Shown: positions 1 to 7,860, numbered from the stretch's first letter. The stretch: 31,744 nt of DNA from DASXMX01 sp036794395 (GCA_036794395.1 DAIRGS010000051.1:1-31744), one strand, 5' to 3'. Program-made: numbers and translations. Notes: generated by a model not told the origin, from the sequence alone.

Positions 1-53
1 GGACTGCGAATCTGTCGAAATAAAGGACTTACGCTATAAATGAAAAATGTTGG

Positions 54-76
54 GTGTACCGGTGGAGGGAGAAAAG
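54..76 (-). repeat. Partial copy of the G-rich dispersed repeat
   Basis: The stretch gtaccggtggagggag matches the left half of the repeat seen complete at 3207-3253, 5761-5803 and 5891-5935, in reverse orientation. The G-run half is missing here. Confidence 0.6.
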
Positions 77-203
77 GGCCGCCGAAAGCATCACGCACCC
101 ACCCCAGGATGCCAACCCGTCCCACGATGACACAAAACCCTCCCGAACTTAGGATGACACCGCGTCGCCGTTCGGCGCCGGCGCTTCGTTTCGTCATTCC
201 GTC

Positions 204-252
204 ATTCGAATTTCGAATTTGATTCGAATTTCGAATTTCGTCATTCGGATTT
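204..252. repeat. AT-rich tandem repeat of a 17-bp unit
   Basis: The 17-base unit attcgaatttcgaattt occurs at 204-220 and again at 222-238, followed by a partial copy up to about 252. Each unit contains the palindrome TTCGAA. It sits directly in front of the DUF456 start at 259 and stands out as AT-rich in a GC-rich neighbourhood. It may be a dispersed intergenic repeat. A promoter role cannot be shown from the sequence. The rest of 1-258 holds one partial copy of the G-rich repeat (54-76) and no gene I can support. Confidence 0.6.
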
Positions 253-258
253 CCCCAA

Positions 259-834
259 ATGCCCGTCGTCTACTACATCCTCCTCTTCCTCCTCCTGCTC
301 ACCGGCATGGCCATCACCGTCATGACTCTGCCCGGCCTCTGGCTCATGCTCGCATCCACCGCCATCTACGCCTGGCTCACCGACTGGCAATACATCGGCT
401 GGAAAACCCTGCTCACCCTCCTCATCCTTGCCGGCCTCGGCGAGGTCGTCGAACTCGCCTTCTCCGCCGGCGGCGCTCGCCAATCCGGCGCGGGCCGCCG
501 CGGAACCTGGGGCGCACTCATCGGCGGCCTGCTCGGAGGCCTCTTCCTCTCCTTCATCCCGATCCCCGTCATCAGCACCCTCGTCGGCGTCTGCCTCGGC
601 ACCTTCCTCGGCGCCCTTATCGGCGAACTCTCCGGCGGCCGCGAATTCTCACACTCCGCCATCGTCGGCGTCGGCGCCGCCAAAGGCCGCCTCATGGGCA
701 CCCTCGCCAAAGTCGCCATCGGCGGCATCATGCTCGCCATCACCCTCTGGATCGCCCTGCCTCTCCCCGCCCGCGCTCAAAAGCCTATCGCTCCCCAACT
801 CTCCCCAACCACCACAGCTTCCACCCACTCCTGA
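259..834 (+). CDS. DUF456 family integral membrane protein
   Basis: This is a 191-residue, very hydrophobic protein that fits the DUF456 family of small multi-pass membrane proteins, whose biochemical role is unknown. Hydrophobic helices are visible at about residues 4-25, 28-45, 52-68, 88-105, 108-130 and 158-177. The Gly-rich helix-helix segments (GALIGGLLGGLF, GTFLGALIGELSGG) are typical of the family. The ATG at 259 precedes the first helix; no clear Shine-Dalgarno is visible and an AT-rich repeat lies just upstream. The last 20 residues are Pro/Thr/Ser-rich. It converges with the FGGY kinase at 983, with a nested hairpin region between them. The larger Arg-rich frame over the same bases is a shadow. 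Confidence 0.8.
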   Translation: MPVVYYILLFLLLLTGMAITVMTLPGLWLMLASTAIYAWLTDWQYIGWKTLLTLLILAGLGEVVELAFSAGGARQSGAGRRGTWGALIGGLLGGLFLSFIPIPVISTLVGVCLGTFLGALIGELSGGREFSHSAIVGVGAAKGRLMGTLAKVAIGGIMLAITLWIALPLPARAQKPIAPQLSPTTTASTHS

Positions 835-870
835 ACTGACGCCCATTCGCGGCCCTTGCGTCGTCTTCAG

Positions 871-941
871 GTGGGGCAGGCATTCTTGCCTGTCCCGAGT
901 CTGCGAGTGCGGGAGGTACTCCTCCCGCCGAGTGGACTCGG
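871..941. terminator. Nested hairpins between convergent genes
   Basis: Two stem-loops lie side by side. One has arms 73-82 and 87-96 counted from base 800, that is 873-882 and 887-896, with loop TTCT. The other is 909-916 with 921-928 and loop TACT. Outer arms ccgagtc (895-901) and gactcgg (935-941) enclose the second. The region lies between the convergent DUF456 and FGGY genes, so it could terminate both. No classical U-run follows, so it may equally be a dispersed palindromic repeat. Confidence 0.5.
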
Positions 942-982
942 AAACTCTTCTCCCCCTCCCCCTCTCTCCCCCTCCTTCATTT

Positions 983-2305
983 TCACGCTAGTTTCCCCAA
1001 CCCCCTCAACGTAGCCTCCTTCTCCTCCCAAAACCCCCACTTCCCTTTCCAATCCCGATGAAACAATTCCGCTAACCCTCCCTTTGCTCCCCCCGTCACC
1101 ATCACCCGCCGCAACATCTTCACCCCCAGCTCCCCAAACAATTCCACCCGTGCCGCGCTAGCCGACGCCAGCGCCTCAATCACCGCCGCCAGCATCTGCT
1201 CCCGATTCGTCGAAAGCGTCAATCCGCTGAACGCCGCCTTCCGCTGCTCCACGCTCGTCCGCTCTCCCGCAAGGTACGGCTCAAACCTTACCCCGCCCAT
1301 CATCTCCTCCCGATGCCGTTCCGATCGCTTCCCTTCGCGCGACAATCGATTCACCAGTTTCCAGAACGCATCATGCGTTAAGTCCGCGAACAACTGCGCC
1401 CGCGTCCACTCCAATCCCGTTCCTGCTGCCGCGATCGTGCTGACCGACATCCATTTCTTCCCCACCCCCAGCGCCCGCGTCAGCAGCCGTTCGTGCGGCA
1501 GCGCCCGATCCAGACACAACCCCAGCACATCCGTCGATCCGCAGTTATTCGTAAACTGCCCCTCTTTAGCCCCGCTCAAAAGCATCGCCGAGCTCGTATC
1601 CACAATCCCCGCCAACACCGGCGTCCCGCATGTCACCCCAAACCTTCGCGCCCCCTGGGCCGTCGCCTTCCCCCCAATCCGATTCGACGGCATCACCTCC
1701 GGCAACAACGCCATCGGCAATCCCACCGCCTCACACAATTCCTCACTCCACCCACCCTGCGTCGTCGTCAGATAAACCCCCATGAACGAAGCATTGGAAG
1801 GATCCACCACACGCTCCCCGGTCATCTGCCGGTGAATAAACGTATTCAAATGCCCCACCAGATCCGCCCGTTTCACCCGCCCCGGCTCATTCTTCCGATA
1901 CCACGCCCACGTCGTCGCACTAATCCCCCCCGGCACCGGCCGATTCCCCGCCAGCTTCAAAAACCGCGCCTTCCCCACCCGCGCCTCAATCGCCTTCGCC
2001 TCCTCCACGCTCCGCCGATCCTGATGCGTAATGATCGGCGTCAACGCTTTGCCCTCCTTATCCATCGCCACCCACGAAGGCGACATCACCGACAGTCCCA
2101 CCACCTCCACGCGCTTCGCCTCCCCCCCAATCTGCCCAATCGCCTTCGTCACCGCGCGGAGCACTCCATCGGCATCCACTTCCACGCGCACCCCCACATG
2201 CCGCGTCTCAAACTCCGCCCGCACCACCGCCCCCCGCACCTTCCCATTCAACAACACCGCCGCCTTCACCGAAGACGACCCAATATCAATTCCCAGCATC
2301 TTCAT
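983..2305 (-). CDS. FGGY-family carbohydrate kinase
   Basis: The predicted product, about 440 residues, phosphorylates a sugar or polyol with ATP in the cytoplasm; the substrate cannot be read from sequence. Visible family features are the N-terminal phosphate-binding motif GIDIGSSSVKA at residues 5-15, the HQDRRS segment near residue 94, the catalytic Asp in AGIVDTSSAM (about residue 236), the NNCGSTD nucleotide-side motif, and the C-terminal TGGAKGG adenosine-binding motif. It is slightly shorter than the usual 480-520 residues. The open frame runs up to 2356, but the extra N-terminal residues precede the family's normal start; ATG codons at 2305 and 2299 both fit, and neither has a strong Shine-Dalgarno. 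Xylulokinase-like enzymes are the closest guess. No sugar transporter or isomerase is adjacent. Confidence 0.88.
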   Translation of the reverse strand: MKMLGIDIGSSSVKAAVLLNGKVRGAVVRAEFETRHVGVRVEVDADGVLRAVTKAIGQIGGEAKRVEVVGLSVMSPSWVAMDKEGKALTPIITHQDRRSVEEAKAIEARVGKARFLKLAGNRPVPGGISATTWAWYRKNEPGRVKRADLVGHLNTFIHRQMTGERVVDPSNASFMGVYLTTTQGGWSEELCEAVGLPMALLPEVMPSNRIGGKATAQGARRFGVTCGTPVLAGIVDTSSAMLLSGAKEGQFTNNCGSTDVLGLCLDRALPHERLLTRALGVGKKWMSVSTIAAAGTGLEWTRAQLFADLTHDAFWKLVNRLSREGKRSERHREEMMGGVRFEPYLAGERTSVEQRKAAFSGLTLSTNREQMLAAVIEALASASAARVELFGELGVKMLRRVMVTGGAKGGLAELFHRDWKGKWGFWEEKEATLRGLGKLA

Positions 2306-2400
2306 GTGCCAAGCTGTATATCGCGCCGCCCCCGTTCCCACCACAACCACTGTCACCCCCGCTTCTCATTCCCTCCCACCACTCCCGGCCAAGCCGCCTT

Positions 2401-2535
2401 TTTTCCCTCCACCTGTACGCCCCTTGTCATTATCCAAAGTCGAAATCACGCGTCCTTTTCTCCCTCCACAGGTACTCCGGGGGAAGCGAGCGGAATTGGC
2501 GACTGCCCGCGACCGGGTAGGGAGGGGGTTTTTGA
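2401..2535 (+). repeat. Two degenerate copies of the G-rich dispersed repeat
   Basis: The half-copy 2401-2422 (ttttccctccacctgtacgc) is followed by a longer copy at about 2457-2530. In the longer copy the G-rich core is split by about 37 extra bases between cgggggaa and gggtagggaggggg. The two lie in the 355-base gap between the FGGY kinase start and the LEPRLLL gene. The rest of that gap shows no gene; a possible -10 (tataag, 2629-2634) precedes the next coding start. Confidence 0.6.
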
Positions 2536-2660
2536 GCATCGATCCTCGATAACGAATTTGTGGGTAATGGGCACGCCACAAATTCCAGCGCCAGATCTTT
2601 TCCTTATGCCCAATCACCCCCACCGGCTATAAGTATCGTTCACTTCAACGGAGACAATTG

Positions 2661-3344
2661 ATGGCCGGCCACCGAATCATCCGCGCGCTTCGGACTCGAA
2701 AACAATCCGTCAATCAACGCCACTCAAACTCCGAACCCCTCGAACCCCGCCTCCTGCTGGCCGCGACAGTGGCAACCATCGACCCCATCATCTTCGACAC
2801 CGCCGTCACAGGCCCCCTCGCCCCCCGGCCCGGCCACACGTTCTCCGTCTCCGGAGGCGATGCGCAATACAACCAGCTTTCCCAATGGGCCAACGCCTCC
2901 GCCATCACGCCCAACACCACCAACGATCTGGTGATGAACGTCTCTCCGTTCGATACCAACTACCTCGCCTGCTGCGAAGCGGCCGGCGGGTCGCTCAATG
3001 CCGCGCTGCTCACCAACGGCATCAGCCAGACCCAAGTCAGCCCCGCTCCAAGTGCCTCCCAACCGGCCGTCGGCGATGCCGGGGCGAGCGATGCCTCCAA
3101 CAATGCCGATGTCGTTTCATCCTCCGCCGGGCCCACCACCTTCTTCTCCTTCAACCTCGGCACCGCCCCGTTCCCACCACAACCGCCGCCGCCGCAGCAG
3201 CAGCTCCTTATTCCCTCCACCGGTACGCCGGGGGAGGGTAGGGAGGGGGGTTTAACGCCTGATGGAACTCACCTAAAGTATCATGCACTCACGCAATGGC
3301 CGATGGCCTCGCCAATCACGCACGGGAGTTGGAAGAACCGCTGA
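2661..3344 (+). CDS. Truncated surface protein with LEPRLLL motif
   Basis: The N-terminus is Arg/Lys-rich and then carries SEPLEPRLLLAA at about residues 27-38, the signal-like motif found at the start of many large planctomycete exported proteins. The ATG at 2661 is preceded by GGAG at 2650-2653, which favours it over the in-frame TTG at 2658. The following 150 residues look like a normal exported domain (Ala/Ser/Asn/Thr-rich, a Cys pair in LACCEAAG, a Pro/Gln run PPQPPPPQQQ). At about residue 183 the frame enters a copy of the G-rich repeat and reads STGTPGEGREGG, then 30 unrelated residues to a stop. I infer that the repeat truncated a longer protein, part of which may remain at 3940-4146. 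Function is unknown. Confidence 0.6.
   Translation: MAGHRIIRALRTRKQSVNQRHSNSEPLEPRLLLAATVATIDPIIFDTAVTGPLAPRPGHTFSVSGGDAQYNQLSQWANASAITPNTTNDLVMNVSPFDTNYLACCEAAGGSLNAALLTNGISQTQVSPAPSASQPAVGDAGASDASNNADVVSSSAGPTTFFSFNLGTAPFPPQPPPPQQQLLIPSTGTPGEGREGGLTPDGTHLKYHALTQWPMASPITHGSWKNR
3207..3253 (+). repeat. G-rich dispersed repeat, copy with G-quadruplex motif
   Basis: This copy reads ttattccctccaccggtacg followed by ccgggggagggtagggagggggg. The second half has four G-runs separated by 1-2 bases, a formal G-quadruplex motif on the plus strand. It lies inside the reading frame of the LEPRLLL protein and adds the residues PSTGTPGEGREGG. Confidence 0.8.
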
Positions 3345-3376
3345 CATTGCGTGTCTGAAAAACTAACATTCGGTTC

Positions 3377-3895
3377 GTGCAAACCGGCCTCGATCCAACT
3401 CGCCCACGCTGGCGTCCAAAGACTCCATCCGAATTGGAAGCAGATCGGCGGCGCAATCGCTTTCGACGAACCAATCCGCTTCAACCGGCGATCATTGGAT
3501 GCATCTTTTTCGTTCTCTTTTCAGTCATAATGTTATCGACTCTGCTATTTGAACATGACACGAGCCGAACCGACTTGCTCGTTATCTCTGTGCTCGTGAC
3601 TGCATGCGCGGTCTTTGCATTCTTCGCCGCGTACGCCTTCCAGATATGCGGCGCTCTTTCGCTCGCTCGGACGCCTCGACTGCAACTCTGTCCCACATGC
3701 TTCGCGGTTGGATTGCCATCCGTTAACCGCGTCTGCCAGTGCGGCTCCAGGCGAGTCGATCTTGCGGATTGGACGCTCGCATACTGTCCCGCATGCGGAT
3801 ACGACTTGCGAGGTACCCCCGGCTACTGCCCCGAATGCGGAAGAGGCCTTCACTCCAACTTCATTCCACCCAAAAACTCCGATGTTTCAAACTGA
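3377..3895 (+). CDS. Membrane protein with two C-terminal zinc ribbons
   Basis: This 172-residue protein starts at a GTG (3377), as no ATG is available before the first helix. Two hydrophobic helices (about 38-57 and 68-93) are followed by a cytoplasmic-type tail with two Cys4 ribbons: C105/C108/C120/C122 and C137/C140/C151/C154. The second reads CPACGYDLRGT then CPECG, a signature very common in small planctomycete membrane proteins of unknown function. Base composition is less extreme than in the genes to its left. It lies between the truncated LEPRLLL protein and the CARDB-like remnant. A second protein with the same architecture adjoins the other LEPR-type gene at 30188-30748, hinting that the ribbon proteins accompany surface proteins. 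Confidence 0.65.
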   Translation: MQTGLDPTRPRWRPKTPSELEADRRRNRFRRTNPLQPAIIGCIFFVLFSVIMLSTLLFEHDTSRTDLLVISVLVTACAVFAFFAAYAFQICGALSLARTPRLQLCPTCFAVGLPSVNRVCQCGSRRVDLADWTLAYCPACGYDLRGTPGYCPECGRGLHSNFIPPKNSDVSN

Positions 3896-3939
3896 CCCAC
3901 CCGCTTACTTCCCGTACTGATCCAAATGCCTGCCTCCAG

Positions 3940-4146
3940 ATGGTCAACCCTTACGTTACCGAGTTGCTCCGCCCATCCAAAAAAATCAATGTAAAGCCCG
4001 GCAAACCCACAAAAATCACTGCCCCCGTCACCCTCCCAACCGGCTCCTACTTCCTGCTCATCCACCTCGACCCCGACAATGCGCTGCAAGACGTGAACCC
4101 ATCAAACAATACGTTCACCACTCCAGCTCAACTCACCGTAAGCTGA
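3940..4146 (+). pseudogene. C-terminal remnant of a CARDB-like exported protein
   Basis: The 68 residues starting MVNPYVTELLRPSKK look like the last beta-sandwich of a CARDB/APHP-type domain: LPTGSYFLLIHLDPDN followed by ALQDVNPSNNTF is the usual ending in which a value is delivered and listed as dependent on the preceding strands. There is no signal peptide and no plausible start of its own; upstream the frame only shadows the zinc-ribbon gene. It is in a different frame from the LEPRLLL fragment at 2661, so a simple insertion does not restore one frame. I infer it is the tail of a surface protein broken by rearrangement, possibly the same one. Confidence 0.5.
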
Positions 4147-4324
4147 TCACAAATCCCCTGTCGTGCTCGGAAAATTGTGTCATCCTGTGACGGAAACTTA
4201 AGTCCCCGCCGGCAAATGGCTTCCGGAAAAAATTTGAACATTTGGCCTATATAGTGACGACAATGGTTTTGCCGAGCATGCATTGGAACCTCATGAACCG
4301 GTGGGCTTGATCGTCGCCTGATTG

Positions 4325-4678
4325 TTAGATGGCTGCGTGGCTTTTCAGAAGGTCAATGAGATCTTCATGTGCCGTCGCTTCAACGGCGCTTGCTAATACG
4401 GTATTCCCCTCTTTGTCTGTTACGTTTGGGCTCGATCCCGCCTCCAACAGCGCTTTGGCAACTCCAACGCGGTTTCCCCCTGTACAGGCCATTCGTGCGT
4501 TCCAGTGAAGCGCGGTGTATCCGAATTGATCTGATGCCGTCACGTCCGCGCCGCCGGCAAGCAAATCCTTGACGGCCTCTAGATCGCCGCAATACGCGGC
4601 ATATTGCAATTCATCCATGCCCCTCGAACCAGCCTGCGGGCTGAATAGTTTCGGGCGGTTTTGTTCCATCGCGCACAT
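4325..4678 (-). CDS. Small ankyrin-repeat protein
   Basis: This 117-residue protein consists mainly of ankyrin repeats. The frame shows DELQYAAYCGDLEAVKDLLA at about residues 22-41, then GADVTASDQFGYTALHWNA, GNRVGVAKALLEAGSSPN and DKEGNTVLASAVEA, about three repeats in all. Ankyrin repeats mediate protein-protein contacts, and no enzymatic domain is present. No signal peptide is visible, so a cytoplasmic location is likely. The start could be the ATG at 4678, the ATG three codons later, or Met21 (4618), which directly precedes the first repeat. The 178-base gap 4147-4324 contains no recognisable feature. No partner is indicated by the neighbours. Confidence 0.75.
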   Translation of the reverse strand: MCAMEQNRPKLFSPQAGSRGMDELQYAAYCGDLEAVKDLLAGGADVTASDQFGYTALHWNARMACTGGNRVGVAKALLEAGSSPNVTDKEGNTVLASAVEATAHEDLIDLLKSHAAI

Positions 4679-4702
4679 TTTACGCTCGCCTCTCTAAACT
4701 GC

Positions 4703-4972
4703 CTACTTAAACCGGCTCCCAACATCCAACTTATAAAGCGTCCCATGCGCCGCGTCCGCCCCAGTCGATAAATACATCACCCGATTCGCCGGCTCAAAAA
4801 TCGTCGACGGCAACGTCGCCTTGCCCGGCGAAACATGCCCTAGCAACTCATCCAACTCCGCCACCCCAATATGCCCAAACTCCTCGCCCCCATTCTCATG
4901 CAAATAATCAAACCGCCACCGCCCGGCCGAATCACAATCAGTCCCGCGTTCTCCTGGATTACCGCGGGCCAT
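4703..4972 (-). pseudogene. Probable C-terminal remnant of an unidentified protein
   Basis: This 89-residue frame reads as a protein tail (RWRFDYLHENGGEEFGHIG, then STIFEPANRVMYLSTGAD and GTLYKLDV). The last part resembles a closing beta-strand pair of a repeat or propeller-like protein. The ATG at 4972 overlaps the last 14 bases of the TSUP permease gene, and the first 15 residues look random. I cannot identify the family. Either a short gene coupled to the permease or, more likely, a 5'-truncated remnant. It is part of the same disturbed stretch as the fragments at 2661-4146. Confidence 0.4.
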
Positions 4973-5726
4973 AGGCTTTGTAGAAGTAATACGCGCTCAA
5001 AGCGATGCCAATTCCGAGGATGATGAAACGGAGTTGATCGGCTTTGATTCGGCGCGCCCCGGCCATTCCCAGGAAGCCGCCGGCGATGGAGGCGATCGCC
5101 ATCGCGCCTGCGATTCGCCAGTTCACGTCGTAGAACATGAAGACGACCGCCGCGACGCCATTGATGAGGGTGGCGAGCAGGACCTTCATCGCGGTCATCT
5201 GGTGAATGTCGTCGAGGCCCGCAAACGATAGCCCCGCCAGCATCAACACGCCGATCCCCGCGCCGAAATACCCCCCATAAATCGCGACAATCAATTGCAC
5301 AAATGCCACGAACAGCGTCCATTTCAACGATCGATCGCCATGGCCCCGGCCCGCCCAGCGCGCAATCGGTTTGCTGAAGGCGAAGATGGTTGTCGCAAAC
5401 ATCAAGAGCCACGGGATAACCAGCCGGAAGTCCTTCGCGCTGGTTCTGAGCAGCAGGAACGATCCAATCGCTCCGCCCACGAGGCTGATTGCGCCGAAGG
5501 TGACGACCATTCCACGCGGCAGGCGGCGAAACTCCTTCTGTGCGGCCACCACCGACGAAACAGATCCTGGCCAAAGGCCGATCGTGCTGGTCATGTTGGC
5601 GACTTTTTCAGTAAGCCCCGCGATTCCAGTGAGCGCAGGAAATGTGAGAAACGTTCCACCCCCGGCAATCGAGTTGATTGCCGCGGCGACAAACGAAACC
5701 AGTGCGACGAGGAGGATGGTGATCAT
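4959..5726 (-). CDS. TSUP (TauE/SafE) family permease
   Basis: This 255-residue polytopic inner-membrane protein belongs to the TSUP family, which exports or imports sulfite, organosulfonates and related anions. Evidence is the N-terminal helix with INSIAGGGTFLTFPAL, the internal repeat IYGGYFGAGIGVLMLAG (the typical Gly-rich half-repeat), and about eight hydrophobic segments. The ATG at 5726 is chosen. The open frame extends to 5948, but those 74 extra residues are translation of the inverted repeat element at 5761-5935, not a conserved domain. The gene lies downstream of the efflux lipoprotein in the same direction, separated by that repeat. The substrate cannot be inferred here. Confidence 0.85.
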   Translation of the reverse strand: MITILLVALVSFVAAAINSIAGGGTFLTFPALTGIAGLTEKVANMTSTIGLWPGSVSSVVAAQKEFRRLPRGMVVTFGAISLVGGAIGSFLLLRTSAKDFRLVIPWLLMFATTIFAFSKPIARWAGRGHGDRSLKWTLFVAFVQLIVAIYGGYFGAGIGVLMLAGLSFAGLDDIHQMTAMKVLLATLINGVAAVVFMFYDVNWRIAGAMAIASIAGGFLGMAGARRIKADQLRFIILGIGIALSAYYFYKAYGPR

Positions 5727-5760
5727 CGATGTATCAAAAAGGTCAGAGGCGGGGCTCTTC

Positions 5761-5935
5761 TTTTTCCCTCCACCGGTACTCCGGGGGAGGGTAGGGAGGG
5801 GGCGAGTTGGAATTCGAGGACGCCAAAACCACGACAACCCGAAGTGTCCCCATGCCCGCAACTCATCTATCTTTAGAGTGCTGAACGAAACCCCCCTCCC
5901 TGACCCTCCCCCGGCGTACCGGTGGAGGGAATAAG
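5761..5935. repeat. Inverted pair of G-rich repeats (REPIN-like element)
   Basis: A forward copy (5761-5803) and a reverse copy (5891-5935) of the same roughly 43-base repeat flank about 87 bases of unrelated sequence. The forward arm has the four-G-run motif gggggagggtagggaggggg; the reverse arm has the complementary C-runs with one variation. The arms could pair into a long hairpin. The element fills the gap between the efflux lipoprotein stop (5948) and the TSUP start (5726), so it could act on the transcript joining them. Confidence 0.8.
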
Positions 5936-5947
5936 GCGCGGGAGACA

Positions 5948-7540
5948 TTACGACGAAGGTTCAACTTTCCACCCGCCGCCCATCGCTTTATACAGCGCGA
6001 CCAGATCGGAGGCGATTTGGGCATCGCTTTGGGCGAGCGCATCCTGGGCGGCGTAGAGCGAGCGTTGTGCCTCGAGGACGGTGAGGAAATCCGCAACGCC
6101 CTGTTTGTATTGCTGCGTGGCCAGATCGACCGACTGGCGATTTGCCGAGACCGATTCGTTGAGGGCCTGCCGCCGCATCTGCTCGCGGGAATACGCCACC
6201 AGCGCATCTTCGACATCTTGCATCGCCTGGAGCACGGTCTGCTCGTAAGCGGTCAGGGCTTGCTGCTGATTTTCGTTGTACGTCTGGATGTTGGCGCGAA
6301 TCCGGCCGGCGTTGAAGATCGGCCAACTGATCCCAGGCCCGATCGACCAATACCGGCTCGCATAATTGGCAACGTGACTGAACTTGCTGGCATCAAATCC
6401 AAAAGTCCCGACAAGCGTGAGCTTGGGATACAAATCGGCGGTCGCGCTGCCGACCCGCGCGGTCGCCGAGGCCAGTTGCCGCTCGGCCCGGCGGATATCG
6501 GGCCGGCGGCGAAGCAGATCCGTGGGTACACCCACCGGGACAACATCAGGCACGCTGGGGATCACGCCAGGGCGGGTCAGCTCCTCAAGAAGGGCGGAAG
6601 GTTGCTCCCCCAGCAACACGCTGAGCCGGTGAATCGTCTGATGCATCTGGGCATCGAGCGACGGAATGCTGGCGGCGGTGGATGCAACTTGAGCCTGGGC
6701 CCGCGAGACGTCGAGCTGCGTCGTCACACCCGCATGAAAACGTTCCTCGGTAAGGGCGAGGCTGTCTCTTTGGGATTTCAGATTTTCCTGGGCGATGCGG
6801 ATTTCATTCTGGAACTGCCGGACTTCCACGTAGTTTCTGGCGACTTCGGCCAGCAGGCTGACGTACACATCGCGGCGATCTTCGATCGAAGCTTCGTAGT
6901 CGGCGTTGGATGCTTCGACGGTTCGGCGAATGCCTCCAAAGATGTCGATTTCCCATGATGCATCGAAACCGGCCTGGTAGATGTTGGTTTCAACGCCGGG
7001 CAAACCGCCGCCGCCCAACGGACTGAGGGGCGCGCCGGTGGCTCCGCCTCCACCACCCGCCCCGGCCGCAGCGCCGCCCGCGCCAGCGCTGGCCCCCGAG
7101 CCGCCAAGCTCAAGACTCGACGAAGCTTTCTTGGGCGCGCTCTTGGACGGTGCGCCGAAGGCGGACAGGGGGAACGTAACGTTTTTGCTCCCCCGCGCGC
7201 CAAGGTACCCCGCGCCCAAATTCGCGGTCGGGTATTGGCCCGAGCCGGCAATGACCTGAGACCATCGAGCCGACCGGATGCGCGACTCAGCTTGCTTGAG
7301 GTTCAGATTGGATTTAACCGCCTTGCGAATCAGGCTTGTCAGCTCCGGATCGTGAAACGTCGCCCACCATTCTGTAATTTCGATCGGCTGCGCGTTGGCT
7401 CGGCTGGGCTGCGTGGTCGCCGCCGGCGGAATCTCGGAAAATGCCGGAGCCGGTTTGAACGTGGGCGGCGTGTAATTGGGCCCGACGGTGCAGCCCGACA
7501 AGCCGCAGGCCGCCAAAGCCCCAAGAGCAATTCGCTTCAT
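5948..7540 (-). CDS. NodT-type outer-membrane efflux lipoprotein (RND tripartite pump OMF)
   Basis: This 530-residue lipoprotein belongs to the outer-membrane factor family (TolC/OprM/NodT), which forms the exit duct of tripartite efflux pumps. The signal peptide ends in the lipobox LSGC with Cys17, followed by the classic TVGPNY motif. Two OEP repeats occupy about residues 60-290 and 300-525; the motifs DVSRAQAQVAS and FLTVLEAQRSLY are typical. Between them, residues about 116-182 hold a low-complexity insert rich in Gly, Ala and Ser that is not usual for the family; it falls where an extracellular loop of the barrel would be expected. No inner-membrane pump or periplasmic adaptor gene is adjacent, so it is an orphan duct here. 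Confidence 0.9.
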   Translation of the reverse strand: MKRIALGALAACGLSGCTVGPNYTPPTFKPAPAFSEIPPAATTQPSRANAQPIEITEWWATFHDPELTSLIRKAVKSNLNLKQAESRIRSARWSQVIAGSGQYPTANLGAGYLGARGSKNVTFPLSAFGAPSKSAPKKASSSLELGGSGASAGAGGAAAGAGGGGGATGAPLSPLGGGGLPGVETNIYQAGFDASWEIDIFGGIRRTVEASNADYEASIEDRRDVYVSLLAEVARNYVEVRQFQNEIRIAQENLKSQRDSLALTEERFHAGVTTQLDVSRAQAQVASTAASIPSLDAQMHQTIHRLSVLLGEQPSALLEELTRPGVIPSVPDVVPVGVPTDLLRRRPDIRRAERQLASATARVGSATADLYPKLTLVGTFGFDASKFSHVANYASRYWSIGPGISWPIFNAGRIRANIQTYNENQQQALTAYEQTVLQAMQDVEDALVAYSREQMRRQALNESVSANRQSVDLATQQYKQGVADFLTVLEAQRSLYAAQDALAQSDAQIASDLVALYKAMGGGWKVEPSS

Positions 7541-7652
7541 GCCCCTGTTATATGCAGGTCAGGCAAAATAGACGAACGGGGGATTTGGATGCGACTCGTC
7601 GCCACGGAAATAGATTCAACCACGGAGGTACCGATAAGGCCAATGCGGGAGG

Positions 7653-7847
7653 ATTAACCACAGAGGGCACAGAGAACACAGAGGAAATACAGAGAAGAAT
7701 TCTTAACCGCAGATTGCGCAGATGCTCGCAGATTAAAACAAAGACCTGCATTCATCTGCGTGAATCTGCGCCATCTGCGGTTAAATCTCTTCTATTGGTT
7801 TTCTCTCTGATTTCCTCTGTGGTCTCTGGGAGCTCTGTGGTTAACCG
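7653..7847. repeat. Nested imperfect palindrome of about 195 bp
   Basis: Outer arms (7653-7699 and about 7793-7847) are built on ttaaccacagagggcacaga and its complement. Inside are second arms (7702-7733 and 7752-7785) built on ttaaccgcagattgcgcaga and its complement. The whole could fold into one long hairpin with two arm families. It occupies most of the 320-base gap between the efflux lipoprotein start (7540) and the transaminase stop (7861). No gene is supported in this gap. A weak half-copy (ttcaaccacggaggta) lies at about 7617-7632. Confidence 0.75.
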
Positions 7848-7860
7848 TATTCTCCGATAT

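Noticed and set aside
219..839. 206-residue Arg/His/Pro-rich frame over the DUF456 gene
   Set aside because: It is a shadow in another frame; composition is that of out-of-frame GC-rich DNA, while the 259-834 frame has membrane helices of a known family.
4234..4256. Promoter-like TTGAAC and TATAGT
   Set aside because: The hexamers are only ten bases apart, not the 16-18 needed.
5727..5948. 74-residue N-terminal extension of the TSUP permease
   Set aside because: It is the translated inverted repeat pair; the first membrane helix begins at Met 5726.
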